Shown here: piece by piece, positions 1 through 7,119 of the stretch
Numbering within the stretch: position 1 is the first letter of the stretch
Layout of the letters: each line of letters begins with the position of its first letter
Source of the DNA: Bacteroidaceae bacterium
GTDB lineage: Bacteria; Bacteroidota; Bacteroidia; Bacteroidales; Bacteroidaceae
DNA length: 12,838 bases
Reading direction: 5' to 3'
Assembly (NCBI GenBank): GCA_017466965.1
Contig: JAFTTD010000163.1
Location: 1 to 12,838 of the forward strand
Made by a program: the position numbers and the translations under genes
Notes under the pieces: model-generated
Told to the model about the DNA's origin: nothing
The model's database searches: none
Seen by the model: only the letters and a program-made list of their open reading frames with translations

Positions 1-20
1 AGGATCAAACTCTTCATTCT
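1..20 (-). rRNA. 16S ribosomal RNA, 5' end only (partial)
   Basis: The reverse complement of the first bases reads AGAATGAAGAGTTTGATCCT, which contains the near-universal 16S rRNA 5' sequence (the binding site of the common 27F primer). The gene therefore runs leftward out of the window and only its extreme 5' tip is present. The mature 5' end should lie at about 16-20; the exact processing site cannot be fixed from sequence alone. A matching leader and a strong promoter lie directly upstream on the same strand, which supports a genuine rRNA operon start rather than a chance match. Confidence 0.93.
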
Positions 21-235
21 AAATATAAAATTTTATCTTGTTAGTCTGTCCGGCACAGGCGCCTATCCTCTGATTTTATCTCGTACTTTATAGGATTGAC
101 TTCGCTTGTCAGATGACGCGGACATATAATAAACAAAGTCCGCGGCATGCTGCCTGTCGTTTGTATGTGAACATCATTTCAAGGATCTATCTTGGCTAAC
201 AGGTACCGGAGAAGCAAGCCCTCCGTCCCGAAAGC
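21..235 (-). other. rRNA operon leader (transcribed spacer upstream of 16S)
   Basis: This stretch lies between the predicted transcription start (about 233-237) and the 16S 5' end, so it should be transcribed and removed during rRNA maturation. It has no convincing open reading frame. It contains a clear hairpin: CGCGGAC at 117-123 pairs with GTCCGCG at 138-144, a 7-bp GC-rich stem with a 14-base AT-rich loop. Leaders of this kind usually carry antitermination and RNase III processing signals. I could not identify a specific boxA or processing stem, so those roles are only expected, not seen. Confidence 0.65.
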
Positions 236-240
236 GAGTG

Positions 241-272
241 CAAAGATACAACCTTTAGGCGAACAGGCAAAA
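241..272 (-). promoter_or_regulatory. rRNA operon promoter, perfect Bacteroidetes consensus
   Basis: On the minus strand a TTTG element (268-271, within TTTTG at 268-272) is followed by exactly 19 bases and then TATCTTTG (241-248), matching the Bacteroidetes primary sigma consensus TTTG-N19-TAnnTTTG. Transcription should begin a few bases downstream, near 233-237, giving a leader of roughly 215 bases before 16S. Upstream, from about 273 to 345, there are several A/T tracts resembling an UP element, typical of strong rRNA promoters. The UP element is inferred from composition only. Confidence 0.88.
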
Positions 273-518
273 CTTTAAAGCAACTTTTTTTTGAAGAAAT
301 GCGATTTTTTTGAAAAAAGGGAGGTTCGGGAGAGTTTTGAGGCGGTTATGGGGAATTTTTTGAGTGTAAAAAGAACAACAATGGAAGAAAAAGAAGGATT
401 GGGCTCTCTGCGACATTGGCGCGTCAGCCGACTTGAAACACTAAAGCGGGGGCGCACCTGAACATATTTGAGCATCAGCACAAGAAAAAGAGGGGCTGTG
501 GCGCAAGAAAAACTACGA

Positions 519-550
519 TGCGCTGAAATCTCAGCAATACTGCGCTGAAA
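519..550. repeat. Short direct repeat TGCGCTGAAA, two copies
   Basis: The 10-mer TGCGCTGAAA occurs at 519-528 and again at 541-550, 22 bases apart start to start (about two helical turns). It lies roughly 250-280 bases upstream of the rRNA promoter in gene-free DNA. Two same-face copies could be a protein binding site, but a 10-base repeat may also arise by chance; no function is assigned. Confidence 0.4.
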
Positions 551-573
551 AAACGAACGAGTATTTTTACGTG

Positions 574-626
574 ATATTATATAATGTAGGATTGCACTAT
601 ATTATATAATGTAAGATTGCCACTAT
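574..626. repeat. Two tandem ~26-bp repeats, each with a 10-bp palindrome
   Basis: Copy 1 is at 574-598 and copy 2 at 599-624 (the match continues two bases, to 626). They differ by one substitution (GTAGG versus GTAAG) and one inserted C. Each contains the perfect palindrome ATTATATAAT (576-585 and 601-610) followed by GTA(G/A)GATTGC. The copies abut directly. The remainder of the 300-752 gene-free stretch shows no credible coding sequence. This could be a paired operator, a small dispersed repeat or a slipped duplication; the sequence does not decide. Confidence 0.7.
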
Positions 627-665
627 GCATATTTACTAAAAAGAGAGGGAAGGTCTGAAATGAAT

Positions 666-708
666 GAAGTGGCCCCAAAAGTTCAGAAAACACTTTCGGG
701 ACCACTTC
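666..708 (-). terminator. Strong 17-bp hairpin downstream of the Omp28-like gene
   Basis: Arms at 666-682 and 692-708 form a 17-bp stem with a 9-base loop. In minus-strand RNA every position pairs (two are G-U wobbles); in plus-strand RNA those two become C-A mismatches, so the structure is best formed by transcripts of the gene ending at 753. That suggests a 3' end or terminator hairpin lying between this gene and the rRNA operon. No U-run follows directly (the nearest is about 20 bases on), so classical intrinsic termination is uncertain. An alternative is a relic of juxtaposed insertion-sequence ends. Confidence 0.5.
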
Positions 709-752
709 TGAATAATATGCGTCTTTTTATTTATAACAATTATTTACGCTCG

Positions 753-3700
753 TTATTTTATCAGCACCTTCTTGATATCAATATCTCCATTAGACTTGAT
801 TGTTTTAACTATATTCAAACCTTTTACAAGAGAATTATGTTCCGTACCATCGAAGCCATAGTACTTAACGTCAATAACAGAAGAGTTTTCTGATTCTACA
901 TCCTTAATTGAGACAGGATCTATTTCAAACACAGCCTTTGCTGAATTCTGTACCACTCCAGTATTTGCATCAATGAGCATCACAACAGCTGAAGCATTAC
1001 TCCAATTAGTGATGTTATCTGGTATATTGGCTTCAATTGTAGTAGTATATTCAGTCCCTGCAGTCATATTGCTTGGTAAAAGGCCTGTTGTTCCAGCAAA
1101 AGACTCCCCTATAACTGTTCTTGCAACATTGTTACGAACATAGCCTGCAACCTCATGCTTTCCATATTTGCCGTTTTTACCCCAATCTCCAAAAATTTCA
1201 TCCGTGTAAGAACTGAAGTAGTTGGTCTGTGTTCCCATAATTCCATCTTCTAATACTACTAAGAGCAAAGAATAATTCTTATTTTCCACATTGACAGCAT
1301 TCTTTACAGCTACCGGCACGCTAATTCTATTCTCTGAAGTCAAAAGTCCAGCCTTTATGCTAATATCAGTAGTGGCCATCTCTGCCAATTCGCCATTCAT
1401 TATATCTAACCATGTATCCTTATCATATTTATTTGTAAAGAAATACATAGCGTAATCATCATCGTCCTCATTAGTGTTTTGCCAAATTGGCGAATATATA
1501 CCTGGCAACCTGTTAATCCTTGCAGATGGCGCAGCTGCCAATCCCAAATAATCCGAATAATCTGAAAGCCCTACACCTAATCTATCTCCAGTATAAGTAT
1601 GTATGTTAATCGGAATAACCTGATCGCCAACAAGTCGTTTCATTTCATTCATAGCAAGAATTCCCAATGGACAGTTTCCGCAGCCCTGGCCTGTCATTAT
1701 TTCAAACACAACTCTCTTGACTGGCTTGAATGCTAAACTTTTCACAGAACCATTCAAATAATATACACGATCATCAAGATTTATTACTATTGTATAGTCA
1801 TTTTCTTCGCCGACAACGAGAGGCAATTCTTTATTGAAATCGAACTTGAACTCATCACCTTTTGCCAACGACAAGCCACTTTCCTTGATTTCATCAATAA
1901 CATTGTCATTTGCATCTTTTAGCGTCAGCACCACATTCTCAAACGCAAGTTCCTCAGCAGTAATCATCATCGTTCCCGCAATATCTATGCTCGACATCTG
2001 CAGAACTGTATCATCATTCTTCAATGATATTGAGTAAACAGAATTATGCTCTATTTTCACATTATCAACAAAAATGGCACTCTGATTATAATTATCGTTT
2101 ACAAAAGCAATATATATTTTCTTGCCATTATATTCAGCCAAACTAACCATAAAATGCTGCCATTCATTTTCAAGTCCCTCTTCTGTCTCTCCCGGATAGA
2201 GCCTTTCTTTAAACACCACCTTTCCTTCGCTTTTCATTTTAGCTATGGTCTCAGCATTCAGCGCGCCATAATTCTCTTCACTCTCATATACTATTATGGT
2301 CAAAGAGTCTGATTTCGCGAAATGATAGCTCTGAGCGTCAAATTCAAGATAGCAGCGTTCATCAGGAATCACAATCTGAGGCGTAACTGCCCAGTCATCA
2401 CTACTGCCAGAAGGTGCATACATAGAATGTGATGCCATACAATAGTTCGCCACTTCATCTGATTCGCGTATTGAGAAATTCCAAGGCTGATTGTCTGCAT
2501 CAAACTCCAAAGCTTGCATTTGAGACATAGGCTTATTATGGTCTCCTTCATAACGCATCCACATGAACAGCGACTGAGAAATGTTGTCAAAAGCATCATT
2601 AAACAGGCTACCCTGCAGTACTTCACGAACATAAGAGCCCTTATACTTTAACACTATTCTATTATTACCGCAATTTCCTGCCGCGTCAACAACAGCGCTG
2701 TCCATAACTACGACTGTATAATCAAATCCCTCATAGAGGTATTGTTCTGCAGAAGGATATATTCCTACCTTATTGCCGTTATAAGCAACAACAAGCTTTG
2801 CAACAGGCGCGCCAATATCGTCACGATACAGATATGCAGATGCAGTATCAGTCAAATAGACATCATTCTCGAACGTTAATATAATAGGATTAGCCACATT
2901 GTCTATTACTGCAACAACACTGCCATTTGCCGGCGACACCTCTATCGGCATCATCGGCTTATCTTCCAAACCTGTATAATTCAATGTTATGAGCTTGTTA
3001 ACTTTTGTTTCATCAGCATTCAAAGCAAAACTACCTGCAGGTATTTCCACAGTATATTTTTCTCCCGCTTCAAGATTTGTTGTACGGAAAGCTATATTCA
3101 GAACTTTCTTGTTAGTCGCATCTAACTCGAAAGAGATAGAGTTCCTCACAATTTCTCCCTTTGAATTCTTTAGCATCACTGAAGTCTTGGCACCAAGCAC
3201 TTTGATTTCCCTGTCAAAAGTCAGTTTCACAGTTCTCATTTTTGAGAAAGACACTCCCGATTCAGGAACAGCCGTGTAGTTTCCAAGCAAATCCACGTCA
3301 GCACAACGATTAACAAGCGGCTCACCAAAATCCACAATATAACTTTCCCCATTAGGGTCAACCATACTAACAATACGTGAGCCATCATTATTTATGAAAA
3401 TAGGAGTTCCTGTATAATCATACTTCGTTTTTTCAAAAAAATCAAAACCATAACTTTGCTTACAAATCTGTGCGAAATCAATCCAGTATCCATCATAACG
3501 CACAAACAATGTACGCAAAGGATTATTCACAGGAGAAGAAGCATAAACCACACCATTGTCATCAACAGACACTCCCATCACGTCAGCATCCTCTTCACCG
3601 TCATACACATTGAATTCTTTTGTCTTGACATTATATCTAAAGGCTACCGTATATTCAGACGGGAAATCAGAGCCGGCAACGGGTTTAATCATATAAGCAT

Positions 3701-4544
3701 GTCCTGTAACCCATTCACCGTTAGGACTCATTGCCGGGAAATTAGTGAACAACAGTCCTTCCGCTTTCGGTTTCCAGTCATCTATAGGATTATCTTCAAA
3801 TCCAATAGCCTCATATTCTTCAGTTTCACGATCATATACATAAGTAAAAAGTGCCGGTGGCATTACGTATGAAAAATCCATTCGGCCAAGAATGTATCTG
3901 CCATCAGGCGAGATTCCACAAAATTCATTCTGATGCTGATCAAGATGAATCATATCACGGGTAGGCAAATTAGGAGTTTCTATAATTTTTCCTGTAGAAA
4001 GGTCCCATAAACATGGCGCAATATCATATTCGTATGATTCCGGCACGTCCGAATCCTCATGAGTACCATAAAATCCAGTACATACACCTACACCATATTT
4101 ACCATCAGGAGTCACAGCATTTACATATCCGCCATTCCAATTATCTTTCACGTCAAGCAAAATCCATTCCTGGTCAGCGAAATCACCCTCAGTAAGCGGA
4201 GTTTTTCTCCAATATGCCGGACGGCCTGCAATGCTACCTACAACTATTTCACCATCATCTGTGACGTCTGTTATGTCACAAGCTGTACCTGCAAATTCTT
4301 CAGACAGCACTTCGATTATCTTTCCTGTCTCAACTTCAATGAGTTTTGGAGAAGAAGCCGCGTCGGAGTTTCCGGCTTTAGCTAAAGCCCACTTTCCGTT
4401 GTTTGAAAGCCCGTAAAGAATAGCCGCATCACTAAAAGAATGCTTATAGAATACAGGTTCTGCCGCTTTTTGAGCATAAGCAGACAAAGAGACGCACAAG
4501 CATCCCACATAAACAATAAATGTTCTAATAGAATTTTTAATCAT
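753..4544 (-). CDS. Secreted multidomain protein with Omp28/thioredoxin-like region
   Basis: This 1263-residue protein begins with a signal peptide (hydrophobic about 8-22, likely cut after AYAQ). Residues about 45-405 hold repeated blades with motifs such as VTPDGKYGVG, ISPDGRYILG and MSPNGEWVTG, suggesting a beta-propeller. About 425-635 look like two bacterial Ig-like modules. About 645-832 resemble a jelly-roll adhesin or carbohydrate-binding-like domain (the SDDWAVTPQI and FVDNVKI motifs of choice-of-anchor J proteins). About 940-1010 carry a thioredoxin-like CGNC motif (C955, C958) and a possible cis-proline (P1006), as in Omp28-related proteins. A short tail (about 1228-1263) resembles Prevotella secretion tails. 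The ATG start fits the signal peptide and a TAnnTTTG box about 46 bases upstream. It follows the C10 protease gene after a 90-base gap and is probably transcribed separately. Substrate and exact function are unknown; domain calls are by eye. Confidence 0.85.
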   Translation of the reverse strand: MIKNSIRTFIVYVGCLCVSLSAYAQKAAEPVFYKHSFSDAAILYGLSNNGKWALAKAGNSDAASSPKLIEVETGKIIEVLSEEFAGTACDITDVTDDGEIVVGSIAGRPAYWRKTPLTEGDFADQEWILLDVKDNWNGGYVNAVTPDGKYGVGVCTGFYGTHEDSDVPESYEYDIAPCLWDLSTGKIIETPNLPTRDMIHLDQHQNEFCGISPDGRYILGRMDFSYVMPPALFTYVYDRETEEYEAIGFEDNPIDDWKPKAEGLLFTNFPAMSPNGEWVTGHAYMIKPVAGSDFPSEYTVAFRYNVKTKEFNVYDGEEDADVMGVSVDDNGVVYASSPVNNPLRTLFVRYDGYWIDFAQICKQSYGFDFFEKTKYDYTGTPIFINNDGSRIVSMVDPNGESYIVDFGEPLVNRCADVDLLGNYTAVPESGVSFSKMRTVKLTFDREIKVLGAKTSVMLKNSKGEIVRNSISFELDATNKKVLNIAFRTTNLEAGEKYTVEIPAGSFALNADETKVNKLITLNYTGLEDKPMMPIEVSPANGSVVAVIDNVANPIILTFENDVYLTDTASAYLYRDDIGAPVAKLVVAYNGNKVGIYPSAEQYLYEGFDYTVVVMDSAVVDAAGNCGNNRIVLKYKGSYVREVLQGSLFNDAFDNISQSLFMWMRYEGDHNKPMSQMQALEFDADNQPWNFSIRESDEVANYCMASHSMYAPSGSSDDWAVTPQIVIPDERCYLEFDAQSYHFAKSDSLTIIVYESEENYGALNAETIAKMKSEGKVVFKERLYPGETEEGLENEWQHFMVSLAEYNGKKIYIAFVNDNYNQSAIFVDNVKIEHNSVYSISLKNDDTVLQMSSIDIAGTMMITAEELAFENVVLTLKDANDNVIDEIKESGLSLAKGDEFKFDFNKELPLVVGEENDYTIVINLDDRVYYLNGSVKSLAFKPVKRVVFEIMTGQGCGNCPLGILAMNEMKRLVGDQVIPINIHTYTGDRLGVGLSDYSDYLGLAAAPSARINRLPGIYSPIWQNTNEDDDDYAMYFFTNKYDKDTWLDIMNGELAEMATTDISIKAGLLTSENRISVPVAVKNAVNVENKNYSLLLVVLEDGIMGTQTNYFSSYTDEIFGDWGKNGKYGKHEVAGYVRNNVARTVIGESFAGTTGLLPSNMTAGTEYTTTIEANIPDNITNWSNASAVVMLIDANTGVVQNSAKAVFEIDPVSIKDVESENSSVIDVKYYGFDGTEHNSLVKGLNIVKTIKSNGDIDIKKVLIK

Positions 4545-4589
4545 GTTTAGTATGTTTGTTAAGATTTATATTCAATGCAAATCATGTTG

Positions 4590-4597
4590 CAAATATA
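4590..4597 (-). promoter_or_regulatory. Promoter -7 element for the Omp28-like gene
   Basis: The minus strand reads TATATTTG, a full match to TAnnTTTG, about 46 bases before the ATG at 4544. Transcription would start near 4583, giving a leader of about 40 bases. No TTTG lies at the 19-21 base distance, so only the -7 half is supported. It indicates that this gene can be expressed independently of the protease gene upstream. Confidence 0.55.
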
Positions 4598-4634
4598 TAA
4601 AAAAGTTCTGATTCTTAGTATTTTTAGAACCTAC

Positions 4635-6359
4635 TCATCGCTTGATTTTTTTAATACTGAACGACGTCCCATCCTCACGTACATATCTTTCCACATAAGG
4701 AGCGCCTCTAACCGGAGATAATATTTTTCTCCCTACCATGTCAAAACATTCAGAAGATGCAGTTTTCTGTCCTTCAGCAAACACATCGGACAGAGAAGAA
4801 GACACCTGATTAAACCTCAGTTCATTTTCAGTTACCCACAATGGTATAGAATTCAATTTGTCACCACCCATACAATTAGGAAGAACCCAATCTTCGTACC
4901 CTTTTTCTTTACACACTAGGCGCAGCATATAATCACCATCTGCACAATCATCAGGAAGCGCACATACGACATCATCTTCAAATCCATATCCTCCTTTCAG
5001 TTCAACCTTGTTATTTCCTTTCCTGACATCCACAATACAAACAAAATCACCTTTTTTGTCAAACAAGCCTATTCCGTAAGACCATTCATGCGGATAAAGA
5101 GATATATTGTAAACGCCATCTAAATTAACATTAAACAACTCCCCTCTATTTACAACATTCTCATAAACGGTTGGGGCATTTTCCGCATACAGACGATACT
5201 GCTTAGGCTTCTCTTCTCCAGTCCCCGGTTCTATACCTATTATTACAGTCTGCAAATCAGAAAAGCGATATGCACCCACATCCAGAACTGACAACTGATA
5301 ATATCCATTATAAGAGCCATACCATCCCCAATTCACATGAACCAAGCCATTATTGTCATAACCATCAATGACAAAAGCATGTCCTGCAGCATCTCTCCCC
5401 TCCCCCTCTGGCGACGACGCTGAAAAATGAACAGGCCGCCCTTCATCAAGTTCGCGCTTGATGATATTAGTCCATTCCTCTTCACTATCTACACATTCCC
5501 TAAAAACAAGTTCCAACGACGAAGCGTCATATGAAAAATAACGATAATATGCAATCAAAGCATCTTCATCGTATGCTCCACTCCCTGCCGAAGTGTATTG
5601 CATCTTTGTGGCAACACCACAATCGTAAGATAGGCGAGAAACAGCCTTACGCGATGAAGAAATAACATTGCCATTAGCCTTAGGCTTCATCAGTTCCCAT
5701 TCATATATATGTTCATCAGTTGAAAAATCCTCAACTATCACACCTATATTCCAATTCTGAGTATTATATGATACTTTCAAGGGTTTAGGCCTTTCCGGGA
5801 ATTTCCATTTATACATAATCTGCGCCATAGAAGTAGCGACACAGCCCACAGGACATACTGCACCATTATCTTCAGGAATAAAATCATCAAAAGGAGTTCC
5901 TTGACCCCATTCTGCAGCACAAAGCGGTGCAACTGCAGAGCTTCCTTCTGACAACTCCATCACTGGTGGTTCCGCCAATCCCTGACGGACATCCGAAACA
6001 TACGCACTGTATGACTCAAGAAAACATATCAAACCATCGGGCATAGACATATTTTCATCAAATGCGCCATCGGTAGAATAGCCTATGATTTCAGGAAAGC
6101 AGTCATCACCACTTACAATAACATAACCATCATTGTTCCCCACATTAAAAACGTGAAAAGCAGGAGCACCATTGTCTGAAACAGCAAACCTCCTTTTCGC
6201 CTCATAAGGCATATTCGCATCAGTCAGACCAACTGTCCCCAATTTATTAAGAATAAAACATTCCGCTATATCTCTTGCCGTATTTTTATCAACAGGAGCC
6301 GAAATTACGTGCAAGCAGAACAGTATTCCAACAATAAAAGAATAAAACCTGGTATGCAT
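4635..6359 (-). CDS. C10 (streptopain-like) cysteine protease, copy 1
   Basis: Predicted secreted cysteine endopeptidase of 574 residues, counted from the ATG at 6357-6359. Order: signal peptide (about 1-21), an inhibitory propeptide (about 22-130), the C10 catalytic domain (about 140-380), a beta-rich C-terminal region, and a short sorting-like tail. The expected active-site pieces are all visible: WGQ with the oxyanion glutamine near 153, VGCVATSMAQ with the nucleophile C173, GHAFVIDGY with catalytic H327, and HVNWGW with N343/W344. It should be made as a zymogen and activated by propeptide removal. An upstream in-frame TTG at 6392 would add 11 residues but overlaps the -7 promoter box, so the ATG is preferred. 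It is a clear paralogue of the protease at 7120-8823. Its substrate (host, dietary or self protein) cannot be read from sequence. Confidence 0.92.
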   Translation of the reverse strand: MHTRFYSFIVGILFCLHVISAPVDKNTARDIAECFILNKLGTVGLTDANMPYEAKRRFAVSDNGAPAFHVFNVGNNDGYVIVSGDDCFPEIIGYSTDGAFDENMSMPDGLICFLESYSAYVSDVRQGLAEPPVMELSEGSSAVAPLCAAEWGQGTPFDDFIPEDNGAVCPVGCVATSMAQIMYKWKFPERPKPLKVSYNTQNWNIGVIVEDFSTDEHIYEWELMKPKANGNVISSSRKAVSRLSYDCGVATKMQYTSAGSGAYDEDALIAYYRYFSYDASSLELVFRECVDSEEEWTNIIKRELDEGRPVHFSASSPEGEGRDAAGHAFVIDGYDNNGLVHVNWGWYGSYNGYYQLSVLDVGAYRFSDLQTVIIGIEPGTGEEKPKQYRLYAENAPTVYENVVNRGELFNVNLDGVYNISLYPHEWSYGIGLFDKKGDFVCIVDVRKGNNKVELKGGYGFEDDVVCALPDDCADGDYMLRLVCKEKGYEDWVLPNCMGGDKLNSIPLWVTENELRFNQVSSSLSDVFAEGQKTASSECFDMVGRKILSPVRGAPYVERYVREDGTSFSIKKIKR

Positions 6360-6389
6360 ATACAAATTCAAGATTAAAGAAATCCAATG

Positions 6390-6397
6390 CAAAAGTA
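6390..6397 (-). promoter_or_regulatory. Promoter -7 element for C10 protease copy 1
   Basis: The minus strand reads TACTTTTG, matching TAnnTTTG, 30 bases upstream of the ATG at 6359. The expected transcript start is near 6383, so a TTG start at 6392 would lie inside the promoter; this decides the start codon. No TTTG is seen at the proper upstream distance. The rest of the 274-base divergent gap to ridA holds the ridA promoter and a palindrome AAAGGCCTTT (6456-6465), and nothing else I can name. Confidence 0.6.
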
Positions 6398-6565
6398 CAA
6401 TAATATGAAGTATATATTAATCTTTTAGATTAGATTTTTATACCTCAGAACTAAAAAAGGCCTTTCAGCTCCACATTTTAACAGTCTGCGCCAATGCTGT
6501 TGCACCAAAATTAATGGATAGCATCATTTTGAAACAACTACAAACAATAATGTATGAATAAAGTA

Positions 6566-6596
6566 TTTGACAAATGCAAACGTTTTTATACCTTTG
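6566..6596 (+). promoter_or_regulatory. ridA promoter, perfect Bacteroidetes consensus
   Basis: TTTG (6566-6569), exactly 19 bases, then TACCTTTG (6589-6596): a full match to the Bacteroidetes primary sigma consensus. The start of transcription should fall near 6603, leaving a leader of about 30 bases that ends in an A-rich stretch before the ATG at 6634. There is no Shine-Dalgarno-like GGAGG, as is usual in this phylum. Confidence 0.85.
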
Positions 6597-6633
6597 CATA
6601 GAATACATATTTAATAAATAAAAGAGACAACAA

Positions 6634-7011
6634 ATGAAAAAACAATTTTCAACATCTAACGCTCCTGCGGCCATAGGTCCATACAGCCAGGCTATCGAAG
6701 CAAACGGAATGCTATTCATCAGTGGTCAGCTTCCAATAGACCCTTCAACAGGCAATTTCGCTGAAGGAGGCATCAAGGAACTAACATTCCAGTCTTTGAC
6801 AAATGTAAAGAACATCCTTGCTGAAGCAGGTCTCACAATGGAAAATGTTGTAAAAACAACAGTATTCCTTGCAGACATTGCTGACTTTGCAGAAATGAAC
6901 GAAGTTTATGCCACATTCTTCGAAGGTATTTGCCCTGCACGCTCTGCCGTAGCAGTTAAAACACTTCCTAAAGAGGCACGCGTTGAAATTGAATGCATCG
7001 CTGTGAGATAA
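6634..7011 (+). CDS. ridA: RidA family enamine/imine deaminase
   Basis: A full-length RidA (YjgF/YER057c/UK114) protein of 125 residues, close to the usual 125-130. Members form cytoplasmic trimers that hydrolyse reactive 2-aminoacrylate and related enamines or imines released by PLP enzymes such as threonine dehydratase, protecting other PLP enzymes. Family signatures are in place: APAAIGPYSQA near the N-terminus with Y17, the FISGQLP segment at about 28-34, and the C-terminal block CPARSAVAVKTLPKEARVEI carrying R103, which binds the substrate carboxylate, and E120. The start follows a perfect promoter by about 37 bases and aligns with the family N-terminus. It is the only plus-strand gene here, lying divergent from one C10 protease and convergent with the other, and is probably monocistronic. 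A catabolic Rid subgroup role is less likely given the canonical motifs. Confidence 0.96.
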   Translation: MKKQFSTSNAPAAIGPYSQAIEANGMLFISGQLPIDPSTGNFAEGGIKELTFQSLTNVKNILAEAGLTMENVVKTTVFLADIADFAEMNEVYATFFEGICPARSAVAVKTLPKEARVEIECIAVR

Positions 7012-7032
7012 CAGTTTTCGTTTTTACAAAAC

Positions 7033-7078
7033 AAGAGGTGGAAAACATTTGCCTTAAGACAATCGTTTTCCACCTCTT
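7033..7078. terminator. Bidirectional terminator hairpin between ridA and C10 protease copy 2
   Basis: AAGAGGTGGAAAAC (7033-7046) and GTTTTCCACCTCTT (7065-7078) form a perfect 14-bp stem. The 18-base centre is itself near-palindromic around CTTAAG, and pairs better in minus-strand RNA (a G-U where plus-strand RNA has C-A). It sits between two convergent genes, 22 bases after the ridA stop and 42 bases after the protease stop, so it should end both transcripts. T-rich DNA flanks it on both sides, although neither side has a long uninterrupted U-run. Confidence 0.8.
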
Positions 7079-7119
7079 AAATATTATTTCAAGTAAAGCC
7101 TGCAAAAATCAGATATTAA

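Noticed and set aside
275..481. 68-residue minus-strand open frame upstream of the rRNA promoter
   Set aside because: It overlaps the promoter and its A/T tracts, has low-complexity K/F/S-rich composition, and lacks a recognisable domain or promoter.
660..893. 77-residue plus-strand open frame
   Set aside because: It runs through the hairpin at 666-708 and antisense into the 3' end of the Omp28-like gene; its composition is what an antisense shadow gives.
3456..3872. 138-residue plus-strand open frame inside the Omp28-like gene
   Set aside because: Antisense shadow of a continuous 1263-residue coding sequence with clear domain motifs on the other strand.
4598..4630. Possible terminator after C10 protease copy 1 (GTTCT/AGAAC stem followed by six T's, minus strand)
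   Set aside because: The stem is only 5 bp with a 16-base loop, too weak to call, although the T-run position is suggestive.
6465..6719. 84-residue minus-strand open frame over the ridA promoter and 5' end
   Set aside because: It is antisense to the well-supported ridA start and overlaps the ridA promoter; no family resemblance.
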